DNA from: Streptomyces sp. SDr-06 | GTDB lineage: Bacteria; Actinomycetota; Actinomycetes; Streptomycetales; Streptomycetaceae | DNA length: 64,000 bases | Direction: 5' to 3' | NCBI RefSeq assembly: GCF_003324565.1 | Contig: NZ_QOLA01000028.1 | Coordinates: forward strand, 31,685 to 95,684 | Shown here: piece after piece, positions 1-7,641 of the stretch | Layout of the letters: every line of letters starts with the position of its first letter | How positions within the stretch are numbered: position 1 is the stretch's first letter | Program-made: the position numbers and the translations under genes | The notes under the pieces: model-generated | Seen by the model: only the letters and a program-made list of their open reading frames with translations | What the model was told of the DNA's origin: nothing | Databases searched by the model: none

Positions 1-365
1 GCGTCCGGGGCGCCGGGCTCCTGGGCGGGCGGGGGGCTCGGCTCGACGAGCCGTACGGAGTCGGGCTGCACCCGCCAGCCGCCGTAGGCGCCGCGCCGGG
101 CCAGGAAGGTCAAGGTGCTGCCGTCGTCCAACGTGAATCCGTACTGACCTGCGCCTTTGCCGTCCGGACCGGCGTTGTCAGTGGCGGGACCTACCGTTGG
201 TTGCACGATGTCCTCGTAGGCGAAGGCGCCGATCATCTTCGCCAGGAGGAGGCGTGCCGCACGGTCCCAGGCCTCGCGGTTCAGCTCGGGCGGGGCCAGC
301 AGCCCGGGCAGGGCCTCGGGGTCGGGAAGGCCGCGGGAGTCATGGGGGGAAGGAGGGTTCGGCAC
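1..365 (-). CDS. IucA/IucC-family siderophore synthetase, N-terminal fragment (cut by window edge)
   Basis: The gene runs off the left edge; only about the first 121 residues are present. A GTG start at 365 follows a GAGGAG ribosome binding site. The visible protein has a proline-rich start, then LNREAWDRAARLLLAKMIG and FAYEDIV, which resemble the N-terminal helix region of IucA/IucC synthetases (ATP-dependent ligation of citrate or other carboxylates to amines). It is the fourth gene of a same-strand run: aminotransferase, IucA/IucC synthetase, acyltransferase, this gene. Two synthetases in one operon is the pattern of citrate siderophores such as rhizobactin 1021 and aerobactin, where one adds the first arm and the other the second. 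Family assignment rests on a short piece; substrate is unknown. Confidence 0.75.
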   Translation of the reverse strand, partial: MPNPPSPHDSRGLPDPEALPGLLAPPELNREAWDRAARLLLAKMIGAFAYEDIVQPTVGPATDNAGPDGKGAGQYGFTLDDGSTLTFLARRGAYGGWRVQPDSVRLVEPSPPPAQEPGAPD

Positions 366-425
366 GGAGACTCCTCGGAGTGGAACCGATTCGGGGTAAG
401 GGGTGCGGGCGGAGCGGCGGGGCGT

Positions 426-1310
426 TCACAGCAGGTTCCTGAGCGCGCGGTCGCGGACCATCAGGGCGGCTCGCTTGTCGGGCAGGTCGACCTCCGCGTG
501 GAAACGGAAGCCGGCGCTGAGGAACGCGGAGATGGAGGGGGTGTTGCGCAGATCGGGTTCGGCGATCACACGGGGGCAGTGCGGGCGGTTGTCGATGACC
601 AGGTCGGCGACGGCCCTGAGCAGGGTGGTCCCGACACCTCGTCCGCGGTCGGCGACGCCGCCGATGAGCAGATGGATCCCGGTGTCGTGCGGGCGGGCCG
701 GATAGTGGCGGGCCAGCGGGTCCAGGTCCGCCCGGTAGATCTCCCAGTAGCTCATGGGGGTGGCGCCGAGAACGCCCAGGCAGGGCACGCTGCGGCCGTC
801 GCCGTCCAGTTGGCCCCGCACATGGGCGGCGGTGACCGAGGCGGGGCCCGCCAGGTCCCAGAAGGCGGCCACGGCCGGGTCGTTCATCCACTGGGTGAGG
901 AGGGTCAGGTCGCGGTCGAGACGTACGGGGACCAGGCGGAACGCTCCGAGGGGGGTGGCGGCGGGCGCCCAGTCGCCGGGGGAATCGAGCAGGTCCTCCG
1001 CGACGGGATGCGCCCACCGGGCGCCGCCGTCCGGCGGCGCCGAGGGGTCGTCGCCGGGGCGTGGGCCATCGGCCGGGAGGGGCGCCGCGGTCGGGTGCGG
1101 GACCGCCGGGTCCGCCGGAGCCGCGGCGACGCCCTGCCCGCCGACGCGGCCGGACCCGCCGGTGCCCGGACCGCCCGGACCGGCGGCCGGGTCGCGGAAC
1201 AGGGCGACCAGTTCGCCGGGCAGCTTCAGGTCCAGGGTGTCCTCGGCCGCCTCCCCCGGTTGGGGGGCCGGGCCGGTGCCGGCGTCGGTGCTCGCATCGG
1301 TGGGAGGCAC
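426..1310 (-). CDS. Siderophore-type GNAT acyltransferase (RhbD/IucB/AlcB-like)
   Basis: The 294-residue product has a disordered Pro/Gly/Ala-rich first 120 residues followed by an acyltransferase domain typical of siderophore biosynthesis. Visible landmarks are SYWEIYRADLDPLA, the acyl-CoA loop GVADRGRGVGTTLLRAV and the C-terminal SAGFRFHAEVDLPDKRAALM. Known relatives N-acylate a hydroxylated diamine (aerobactin, rhizobactin) to make the hydroxamate. The GTG start at 1310 is chosen because AGGAG lies seven bases upstream. It starts 30 bp after the IucA/IucC gene, so it is probably cotranscribed. The long low-complexity N-terminal extension is unusual for the family. Which acyl group is used cannot be told from the sequence. 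Confidence 0.85.
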   Translation of the reverse strand: MPPTDASTDAGTGPAPQPGEAAEDTLDLKLPGELVALFRDPAAGPGGPGTGGSGRVGGQGVAAAPADPAVPHPTAAPLPADGPRPGDDPSAPPDGGARWAHPVAEDLLDSPGDWAPAATPLGAFRLVPVRLDRDLTLLTQWMNDPAVAAFWDLAGPASVTAAHVRGQLDGDGRSVPCLGVLGATPMSYWEIYRADLDPLARHYPARPHDTGIHLLIGGVADRGRGVGTTLLRAVADLVIDNRPHCPRVIAEPDLRNTPSISAFLSAGFRFHAEVDLPDKRAALMVRDRALRNLL

Positions 1311-1340
1311 GGCGACGCTCCTCTCAGCAGTTCGTAAGGG

Positions 1341-3209
1341 TCAAGTTCCGTCGGTGTGGAGGGGGTTGGCGATGGTGACGTAGACGGACTGGGTGTCGAC
1401 CGGGCCGACGAGTTCGTCGAGGCCGTGCAGCCGGGTCAGCAGGTTGGCCTTGCAGCGCAGCGTGGCGCTGTCCAGCAACTGGGCGGGCAGGGGTGAGCCG
1501 AGGCCGGCGGCCTTGGTGAGGAACTGGCGCAGGGCGGCGAGGAGTACGCGTTCGTCGGCGAGGTGCTGGGCGCCGAAGGCTCCGACGAGGCCGAGGACGT
1601 TGTTGATGCCGAGGTAGTAGGCGAAGCGCTCGTCGGTGACGGCGTCGGCCACGAAGGTGTCGCTGGTTGCGCCGATGCCGGGCAGCCGCCGCTCCAGTGC
1701 CGCGCGGTGCGACTCGCGGAAGTAGTAGCCCTGGTTGTCGCGGTAACGGCCGCCCACGGGCCAGCCGTTGGGGTCGAGCAGGACGATGGTGTTCTGCTGG
1801 TGGGCCTCCAGGGCGATGCCCGCCGTGCCGTCCAGCCAGAGCAGCGGGCGTACGACCTGGTCGAGGTAGCGCAGGAACCACTCGGCGGACACGGCCGTGG
1901 TGGGCCGGCCAGTGCGGGCGGCGAGCCGGCCCACGAGATCCGCCAGGCGCGAATGCGTCCCGGGTCGGCCCGGCAGGGGGCGCGGGGCGGTGAGCGCGGC
2001 GATGCAGACGGCGTCGTCGGTGGTGGTGAAGGGGTTGTGGCGGACCACGACGTCGAGCCCCGGAACCGGTTCGCCCTCCGGGGTGTCGACGGCGAGCCAG
2101 GCGGGGTCGCGGACGATGTCGAAGCAGGGATGAGCGGACTGCCACTCCTCCCCGAGGCCCGCCCGCAGCAGCCGGTGGACCTCCACGCCCCGGTGCAGTT
2201 CCTTGCGGAGGTTCTCGCGGCGGGAGTTGGTGATGCGTACACCGAGCGACAGCTTGAGCATGGCGTCGGCGCCGGGGCGGTGGACGGTGCGGACCGACGA
2301 CGTGGGGTGCCAGTCGTCGCCGTGGGGGCCCAGGTCGTGCAGGAGTCCGGCGGCGAGGAGGGCCGCGACGGCCGGGCGCTGGACGACGTCGCGGGCCTGC
2401 CAGGGGTGGAGGGGCAACGCGACGGTGCCGGGCGGGAGTTGCAGACCCTCCGCGAACCGCTGGGTCAGCGCTCCGGCGGCGACGGTGCGGCCGCCCTCGG
2501 TCCACGCCGAGTCGGCGGCCAGCACCGAGGGGTCGACGGCCATCCAGTGCAACGGGAAGGAGCCGTGCAACTCGGGCGAGTAGCGGCGCACTTCGCTCTC
2601 CGAGAGGCCCTCGCGGCTCTTGGGAGTGGGGTGCAGCGGGTGCCCCAGGAGGAGGGACTGTTCCGCGGTGAGGAAGAGATCGGCCGTCTCCCGGGGGCCG
2701 GGGCGGGTGCGCCGGTCGGCGATGAAGTCGGCGGTGCGGCGCACCGAGTCGGCGACGCGTCCCACGAGGTCGGCGCCCTCGCTCTGGCCCGCCTCGCGGC
2801 CGAGCAGGGCGGCGACGGTGACGGCGTCGGCGGGCGGCGCTCCGGCGGAGCCGCCTTCCAGGGCGGGCCGGCCGAAGCGGTGCCAGCCGGTGGCCGACCA
2901 GTACGGCACCGGCACGAGCAGGGCGGTGCCGCTGGCGGGGAGCGGGATGCGCAGCACCGGGCCGTCCGGCGCGGCCAGGTCGTTCTCCCGCACCCAGCAG
3001 CGCAGCAGGTTCTCGACGGCGGCCGCTTCGGCGGCGGTGCGCGGGTCGGCCGCGTCCAGGGGGTCCGGGTCGAGGCGGGCGGTCAGTCGTTCGCCGTGGA
3101 TCCCGGCCTTCTGGCGCGGCACCGTCGTCGGCTCGGCCACCAGCGGGCCGCGGTGGGCGGTGACAGGGCCGTCGGCCTCGTGCGCGTCGGATGCGGGAGT
3201 GGGGTTCAC
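1341..3209 (-). CDS. IucA/IucC-family NRPS-independent siderophore synthetase
   Basis: The 622-residue product is full length for the family. Motifs seen are GHPLHPTPKSREG (nucleotide-binding region, about residue 190), KLSLGVRITNSRREN and EAHQQNTIVLLDPNG, followed by the FhuF-like C-terminal domain. Such enzymes adenylate a carboxylate, usually citrate, and condense it with an amine or hydroxamate. The GTG start at 3209 is supported by AAGGA nine bases upstream. The gene begins 37 bp after the diaminobutyrate aminotransferase and precedes the acyltransferase by 30 bp, so the four genes look like one iron-regulated transcript. Together with a diaminobutyrate route the context suggests a 1,3-diaminopropane-citrate (schizokinen/rhizobactin-like) product; that is inference. 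Confidence 0.92.
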   Translation of the reverse strand: MNPTPASDAHEADGPVTAHRGPLVAEPTTVPRQKAGIHGERLTARLDPDPLDAADPRTAAEAAAVENLLRCWVRENDLAAPDGPVLRIPLPASGTALLVPVPYWSATGWHRFGRPALEGGSAGAPPADAVTVAALLGREAGQSEGADLVGRVADSVRRTADFIADRRTRPGPRETADLFLTAEQSLLLGHPLHPTPKSREGLSESEVRRYSPELHGSFPLHWMAVDPSVLAADSAWTEGGRTVAAGALTQRFAEGLQLPPGTVALPLHPWQARDVVQRPAVAALLAAGLLHDLGPHGDDWHPTSSVRTVHRPGADAMLKLSLGVRITNSRRENLRKELHRGVEVHRLLRAGLGEEWQSAHPCFDIVRDPAWLAVDTPEGEPVPGLDVVVRHNPFTTTDDAVCIAALTAPRPLPGRPGTHSRLADLVGRLAARTGRPTTAVSAEWFLRYLDQVVRPLLWLDGTAGIALEAHQQNTIVLLDPNGWPVGGRYRDNQGYYFRESHRAALERRLPGIGATSDTFVADAVTDERFAYYLGINNVLGLVGAFGAQHLADERVLLAALRQFLTKAAGLGSPLPAQLLDSATLRCKANLLTRLHGLDELVGPVDTQSVYVTIANPLHTDGT

Positions 3210-3246
3210 GGCGGTCTTCCTTGGGAGCTCGTGGGGTGGTCCTGGG

Positions 3247-4659
3247 TCAGTGGGACGGCCCGGTCTCGGCCCGGTGGTGCGCGGCGGCGGTCCCGGGGCG
3301 TGCGCCCGGCTGCGCGGAGCGCGCGGCGGCGGCCAGCGCGTCGGCGAGCCGGTCGAGGACGGCCACGGCCTGTTCGTCGGTGAGGGTGAGCGGGGGCAGC
3401 AGCCGTACGACGCCGGAGTGGCGCCCGCCGAGTTCGACGATGAGGCCGCGCCGCAGGCACTCCTGCTGCACGGCCGAGGCGAGGGCGGGCGCGGGCGGCG
3501 GCGGGTTTCCGGTGGTGAGGTCCTCGCGCTCCGGGTCGACGAGCTCGACGCCGATCATCAGTCCCCGGCCGCGTACGTCGCCGATGCAGGGGTGATCGGC
3601 GGCGAGGCCCTGCAACTGGCCGAGCATCCGGGCGCCGAGCACGGCCGCGCGGTCGGCCAGCCGGTTCTCACGGACGAAGGCGAGGGTGGCCGCGCCCGCC
3701 GCCATGGCGAGCTGGTTGCCGCGGAACGTCCCGGCGTGCGCGCCCGGTCCCCAGGCGTCGAGGCCGTCCCGGTAGACGATCACGGCCAGGGGCAGCGAGC
3801 CGCCGATGGCCTTGGAGAGCACCATGACGTCGGGCACCACCCCGCTGTGCTCGACCGCCCAGAAGGCCCCGGTCCGTCCGACGCCCGTCTGCACCTCGTC
3901 GGCGATCAGCGGGATGGAGCGGCTCGCGGTGATCTCGCGCATGCGGCGCATCCAGGTGTCCGGCGCCGGGACCACCCCGCCCTCGCCCTGCACCGGTTCG
4001 AGGATCATTCCGGCGGGGGCGGGGATCCCGCCCTTGGGGTCGTCCAGGAGGTTCTCGGTCCAGCGGGCGGCGGTCTCGGCCCCGCGTTCGCCGCCGATCC
4101 CGAACGGGCAGCGGTAGTTCTGCGGATAGGGCAGCCGGGTCACCCCGTCGTCCCGGCCGCCGCCGGAGACGGCGAGGGCTCCCGCGGTCATGCCGTGGTA
4201 GGCGCCGGTGAAGGCGAGCATCCCGGTGCGGCCGGTCGCGACGCGGACCAGTTTCAGGGCGGCCTCCACCGCGTCCGTGCCGGCCGGCCCGCAGAACTGG
4301 ATCCGTCCGTGCTCGGCGAGTTCGCGCGGCAGGGTGGCGAACAGCTCGGTGGTGAAGGCGTCCTTGACCGGCGTCGCGAGATCGAGGACGTGCAGCGGCG
4401 CCCCCGAGTCGAGGACCTTGCGGATCGCTTCGAGGACCACGGGGTGGTTGTGCCCGAGGGCCAGTGTTCCGGCGCCCGAGAGGCAGTCGAGATAGCGCCG
4501 TCCGTCCGCGCCCTCGATCGTCAGCCCGCGCGCCCGCACCGGCACGATGGGCAGCGAGCGGGCATAGGTGCGCGCCGCCGACTCCCTGAGGGACTGCCTG
4601 CGCAGAATGCCCTCCGGGGTGCTGAGCGGCGCCGCCGGAGCTGGTTCGGTCACGGCCAC
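3247..4659 (-). CDS. Diaminobutyrate--2-oxoglutarate aminotransferase, first gene of the siderophore operon
   Basis: This class III PLP aminotransferase makes L-2,4-diaminobutyrate from aspartate semialdehyde and glutamate. Visible signatures are CGPAGTDAVEAALKL, TGAYHGMTAGAL, the PLP-binding LIADEVQTGVGRTG and the catalytic lysine in VLSKAIGGSLPLAV (about residue 282). Length (470 residues) fits the diaminobutyrate family. The frame is open upstream to 4794, but that start would sit against the iron box; GTG at 4659 has GGGAGG ten bases upstream and is preferred. In rhizobactin-type operons the next step is a decarboxylase giving 1,3-diaminopropane; no decarboxylase is in the window, so it would lie to the left. 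Aminotransferase class is secure, precise substrate fairly so. Confidence 0.88.
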   Translation of the reverse strand: MAVTEPAPAAPLSTPEGILRRQSLRESAARTYARSLPIVPVRARGLTIEGADGRRYLDCLSGAGTLALGHNHPVVLEAIRKVLDSGAPLHVLDLATPVKDAFTTELFATLPRELAEHGRIQFCGPAGTDAVEAALKLVRVATGRTGMLAFTGAYHGMTAGALAVSGGGRDDGVTRLPYPQNYRCPFGIGGERGAETAARWTENLLDDPKGGIPAPAGMILEPVQGEGGVVPAPDTWMRRMREITASRSIPLIADEVQTGVGRTGAFWAVEHSGVVPDVMVLSKAIGGSLPLAVIVYRDGLDAWGPGAHAGTFRGNQLAMAAGAATLAFVRENRLADRAAVLGARMLGQLQGLAADHPCIGDVRGRGLMIGVELVDPEREDLTTGNPPPPAPALASAVQQECLRRGLIVELGGRHSGVVRLLPPLTLTDEQAVAVLDRLADALAAAARSAQPGARPGTAAAHHRAETGPSH

Positions 4660-4805
4660 GACTGCTGGTCCTCCCGCTGTGACGGTTCCGTATCGCGTCC
4701 GTTGCGCGGTGCGTACTCCCACGCTGAACGCTGACCTGATGTCCCCCGTACGTACCAACGACGCCGGCACCGCGGGATCACGGCCTGACACCAAGTTCCT
4801 TGGCT

Positions 4806-4824
4806 TCAGGCAAGGTTCGCCTTA
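4806..4824 (-). promoter_or_regulatory. Iron box (DmdR/IdeR-type operator)
   Basis: TCAGGCAAGGTTCGCCTTA on the plus strand is an interrupted palindrome matching the actinobacterial iron box TTAGGTTAGGCTCACCTAA at 13 of 19 positions, including AGG and GCC in the two arms. It lies about 147 bp upstream of the GTG start of the siderophore aminotransferase, so iron-dependent repression of that operon by a DmdR/IdeR regulator is expected. Control of the divergent protease is possible but less likely given its distance. Confidence 0.72.
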
Positions 4825-4879
4825 CCAGGGCGGGCCCGGGGTCCCGGCGGGACGGAACCGCGGCCCTGCCGCGCACCGT

Positions 4880-4912
4880 CCCCCTCGGCACCGGCATAGT
4901 GGGGGCCGCACC
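4880..4912 (+). promoter_or_regulatory. Upstream block shared with the downstream paralogous protease (copy 1)
   Basis: The core GGCATAGTGGGGGCCGCAC recurs almost unchanged (GGCATAGTAGGGGGCTGCAC) upstream of the second protease at 6271-6307. Both copies have a run of five or more C upstream and five G downstream of the CATAGT word, and both lie 100-130 bp before the start codon. A shared promoter or operator copied with the gene is the simplest reading; the sigma factor is not identifiable. Confidence 0.45.
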
Positions 4913-5007
4913 GACGGCACCGGCCCACGGCGCCGCGGTTCACGAGCGCGTTCACGAGCTCGGAAGACGAAAACGCTTTGATGACGAAGTTCCAGGGGGA
5001 ATGCGAG

Positions 5008-6228
5008 ATGCGACCGACACGCCCGTCCAGCGCCGAGCGCACGGGGAGGAGAACGCCGCGCGGGGCCTCCTCCGTGCTCGCCGCCCTCGGCCTCACGGCC
5101 GCGCTGGCGCTGACCGCCACCGCGTGCGGGCCCGGCGACTCCACCGCAGACGCCAAGCCGACCGCCGCGGCCACCGGCGACAGCGGCGGGCTCCAGATCC
5201 CGGACGACGTCAAGGACCAGCTCAAGAAGCACGGGATCGACCCGGACAAGTGGAAGAACGGCGAGTGGCACAACTGGGACCGCGCCAAGTGGCTGCGCGA
5301 GGCCAAGGACTACGTCAACCCGATCATCCAGGACCTGTGGGACCCGGACCGGATGCGCAAGGCGGACAAGCCCCCGGAGAAGGCCGTCCCCAATGACATC
5401 TCCGGCGACAAGGGCGTCACGGACCAGACGCCGCTGCCCGTCAGGGCCGCCGCGGTGAAGGCTCCGTACCACCAGAGCCTGCCGGAGCTGGGCAAGCTGT
5501 TCTTCGACAGCCCCGAGGGCTCGATGGTGTGCTCCGCCACAGTCGTGAAGGACCCGGCGCACCCCGGCAAGTCCAACATGGTGTGGACCGCGGGCCACTG
5601 CGTGCACGCGGGCGCCAAGGGCGGCTGGTACCGCAACATCGCCTTCGTCCCCTCGTACAACAACTCCAACCTGCCGATGGCTCAGCTGCAGAAGGCCACC
5701 AAGCAGCAGATCGCCCCGTACGGCGTCTACTGGGCGGACTGGGCGCAGACCTCGCAGCAGTGGATCGAGGGAGGCGGCCCGACCGGCGGCCAGGGCGCTC
5801 CGTACGACTTCGCGGTGCTGCACGTGACGCCGGAGAAGGGCTCCAACGGCAAGTCCCTGGAGGAGACGGTCGGCGGGGCGCTCGCGGTGGACTTCGACGC
5901 CCCGGCCGTGCCGAGGATCAGCGCCATGACGGCCAACGGCTTCCCGGCCGCGCCGCCTTACGACGGCCAGAAGCTGTACCAGTGCAAGGACAGGCCGGGC
6001 CGGCTGTCCCTCGACGCGAGTCTGCCGACGATGTACCGCATCGGCTGCACCATGACCGGCGGCTCCTCCGGCGGCGGCTGGATCGCCACCGGCTCGGACG
6101 GCAAGCCGTCGCTCGTCTCCAACACCTCCATCGGCCCGGTCACGGCGGGCTGGCTGGCCGGGCCGCGGCTCGGCAAGGAGGCCAAGGGTGTCTACGACTC
6201 GGTGAGCACCAAGTACGCCGGGCAGTAG
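5008..6228 (+). CDS. Trypsin-like serine protease lipoprotein, copy 1
   Basis: The 406-residue product begins with a basic segment, a hydrophobic stretch and the lipobox LTATAC, so it is expected to be exported and lipid-anchored. After a Pro/Ala linker and a charged Lys/Trp-rich stretch comes a chymotrypsin-fold domain: His in VWTAGHCVH, Asp in APYDFAVLH and Ser in TGGSSGGGW form the apparent triad, with paired cysteines around the His and Ser loops. The ATG at 5008 is preferred over 4981 because AGGGGGA lies seven bases upstream, the same arrangement as in the paralogue. Sequence similarity to the next gene is full length, implying tandem duplication. Substrate unknown; relatives are often annotated as V8-like glutamyl endopeptidases. 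Confidence 0.88.
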   Translation: MRPTRPSSAERTGRRTPRGASSVLAALGLTAALALTATACGPGDSTADAKPTAAATGDSGGLQIPDDVKDQLKKHGIDPDKWKNGEWHNWDRAKWLREAKDYVNPIIQDLWDPDRMRKADKPPEKAVPNDISGDKGVTDQTPLPVRAAAVKAPYHQSLPELGKLFFDSPEGSMVCSATVVKDPAHPGKSNMVWTAGHCVHAGAKGGWYRNIAFVPSYNNSNLPMAQLQKATKQQIAPYGVYWADWAQTSQQWIEGGGPTGGQGAPYDFAVLHVTPEKGSNGKSLEETVGGALAVDFDAPAVPRISAMTANGFPAAPPYDGQKLYQCKDRPGRLSLDASLPTMYRIGCTMTGGSSGGGWIATGSDGKPSLVSNTSIGPVTAGWLAGPRLGKEAKGVYDSVSTKYAGQ

Positions 6229-6270
6229 TGCTTTGCGGGGGTCCTGTGAACGCCGGGGCCCCCGTTCGTA

Positions 6271-6307
6271 CCCCCCGTGCCGAGCAGGCATAGTAGGGGG
6301 CTGCACG
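6271..6307 (+). promoter_or_regulatory. Upstream block shared with the upstream paralogous protease (copy 2)
   Basis: This is the second copy of the CATAGT-centred block, here followed by AGGGGGCTGCAC. It sits in the 171-bp gap between the paralogous genes, with no terminator visible before it. That gives the second gene its own promoter-like element rather than dependence on read-through. Confidence 0.45.
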
Positions 6308-6399
6308 GTGGCGGACGGGCAGAGACCCGCCCACCGTACTGACAAGTACATGGCAAAACCTGCTCTCGACGGGCAGGCTCATCAGGGGGAATCGTTTTC

Positions 6400-7563
6400 A
6401 TGCGATCCATACGTCCGTTGCTGGCCGCTTCCGGCCTCGCCGCGGCTCTCGCGCTGACCGCCACCGCGTGCGGTCCGGGCGGGAACGACGCGGACAGCAA
6501 GCCGTCCGCCTCCAACTCGGCCCAGGCCGACCCCGCCTCTTCCGCCTCCCTGGCCGACACCCTCAAGAAGCACGGGGTCGACCTCACCAAGTGGAAGGAC
6601 GGCGGATGGAAGAACTGGGACAAGGACAAGTGGCTTCGTGAGGCCAAGGACTTCGTCAACCCGGTGATCGACGGCTTGTGGAAGCCCGACCGGATGAAGT
6701 CCGCCAAGGACCCGCAGAAGACCATGGCCGCCGGTGACGTCAACGGCGGTACGGGCATCTCCGACCCCGAGCCGGCGCCCGTCAGGGCCGTCCAGGAGAA
6801 GCTGCCCTACCACAAGTTCGCGGCCCCGGTCGGCAAGGTGTTCTTCGACTCCCCCGAGGGCCCCATGGTGTGCTCGGGCACCGTCGTGAAGGACCCGGCG
6901 CACCCCGGCAGGTCCAACATGGTGTGGACCGCGGGCCACTGCGTCCACCAGGGCGGCTCCGGCGGCTGGTACCGCAACATCGCCTTCGTGCCCTCGTACA
7001 ACGACCAGGGCAAGTCGGCCGCCGCGCTGAACAACGCGCAGCCGCAGGAAGTCGCGCCCTACGGCGTCTACTGGGCCGACTGGGCCTCGACCTCCGGCGA
7101 GTGGATCAAGGACGGCGGCCCGACCGGCGGCACCGGCGCCCCGTACGACTACGCGGTGCTGCACGTGAAGCCGCAGAACGGCTCGAAGTCCCTCGAGGAG
7201 ACGGTCGGCAACGCACTGACGGTCAACTTCTCGGCCCCGCAGGCCCACTCCGTGGGCGCGATGGGCGCCTGGGGCTATCCGGCGGCCCCGCCGTACGACG
7301 GTCTGCAGATGTTCAAGTGCGTCGACCGTCCCGGCCAGCTGTCCATCAGCCCCGGCACTCCCCCGATGTACCGGATCGGCTGCACCATGACGGGCGGCTC
7401 CTCCGGCGGCGGCTGGTTCATGAACGGCCCCGACGGCACGTCACAGCTGGTCTCCAACACCTCGATCGGCCCGGTCACTTCGGGCTGGCTGGCGGGCCCG
7501 CAGCTCGGCGCGGGCGCGAAGGCGCTCTTCGACTCGATGAGCGCGAAGTACGGCGGCCAGTAA
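6400..7563 (+). CDS. Trypsin-like serine protease lipoprotein, copy 2
   Basis: The 387-residue paralogue has the same order: signal sequence with lipobox LTATAC, linker, LKKHGVDLTKWKDGGWKNWD charged segment, then the protease domain with His in VWTAGHCVH, Asp in APYDYAVLH and Ser in TGGSSGGGW. Conservation of the triad in both copies argues that both are active. The ATG at 6400 follows AGGGGGA by about ten bases. The charged Trp/Lys segment before the catalytic domain is kept in both copies and may be a propeptide. The gene is followed by a strong terminator facing hflX. Function in the envelope is unknown. Confidence 0.88.
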   Translation: MRSIRPLLAASGLAAALALTATACGPGGNDADSKPSASNSAQADPASSASLADTLKKHGVDLTKWKDGGWKNWDKDKWLREAKDFVNPVIDGLWKPDRMKSAKDPQKTMAAGDVNGGTGISDPEPAPVRAVQEKLPYHKFAAPVGKVFFDSPEGPMVCSGTVVKDPAHPGRSNMVWTAGHCVHQGGSGGWYRNIAFVPSYNDQGKSAAALNNAQPQEVAPYGVYWADWASTSGEWIKDGGPTGGTGAPYDYAVLHVKPQNGSKSLEETVGNALTVNFSAPQAHSVGAMGAWGYPAAPPYDGLQMFKCVDRPGQLSISPGTPPMYRIGCTMTGGSSGGGWFMNGPDGTSQLVSNTSIGPVTSGWLAGPQLGAGAKALFDSMSAKYGGQ

Positions 7564-7574
7564 TCCCGGACGCC

Positions 7575-7614
7575 CACAGGGCCCGCCCCCTCCGGAGAGG
7601 GGGCGGGCCCTGTG
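7575..7614. terminator. Bidirectional hairpin terminator between protease and hflX
   Basis: An 18-bp perfect stem with CACAGGGCCCGCCCCCTC as the 5' arm and loop CGGA lies between two convergent genes. There is no long T tract, as is common in streptomycetes. Confidence 0.85.
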
Positions 7615-7641
7615 TCGTACGTTCAGCGGCGGTGCGTTCCG

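Larger units (their letters stand above)
4660..5007. other. Intergenic region between siderophore operon and lipoprotein protease
   Basis: This 348-bp divergent intergenic region holds no credible gene. It carries an iron-box-like operator at 4806-4824 and, at 4880-4912, a block repeated upstream of the second protease gene. No tRNA, obvious terminator or repeat array was seen. Confidence 0.7.

Noticed and set aside
1..4659. Assignment of the siderophore genes to desABCD
   Set aside because: The first gene is a diaminobutyrate aminotransferase rather than a lysine decarboxylase, and there are two IucA/IucC synthetases.
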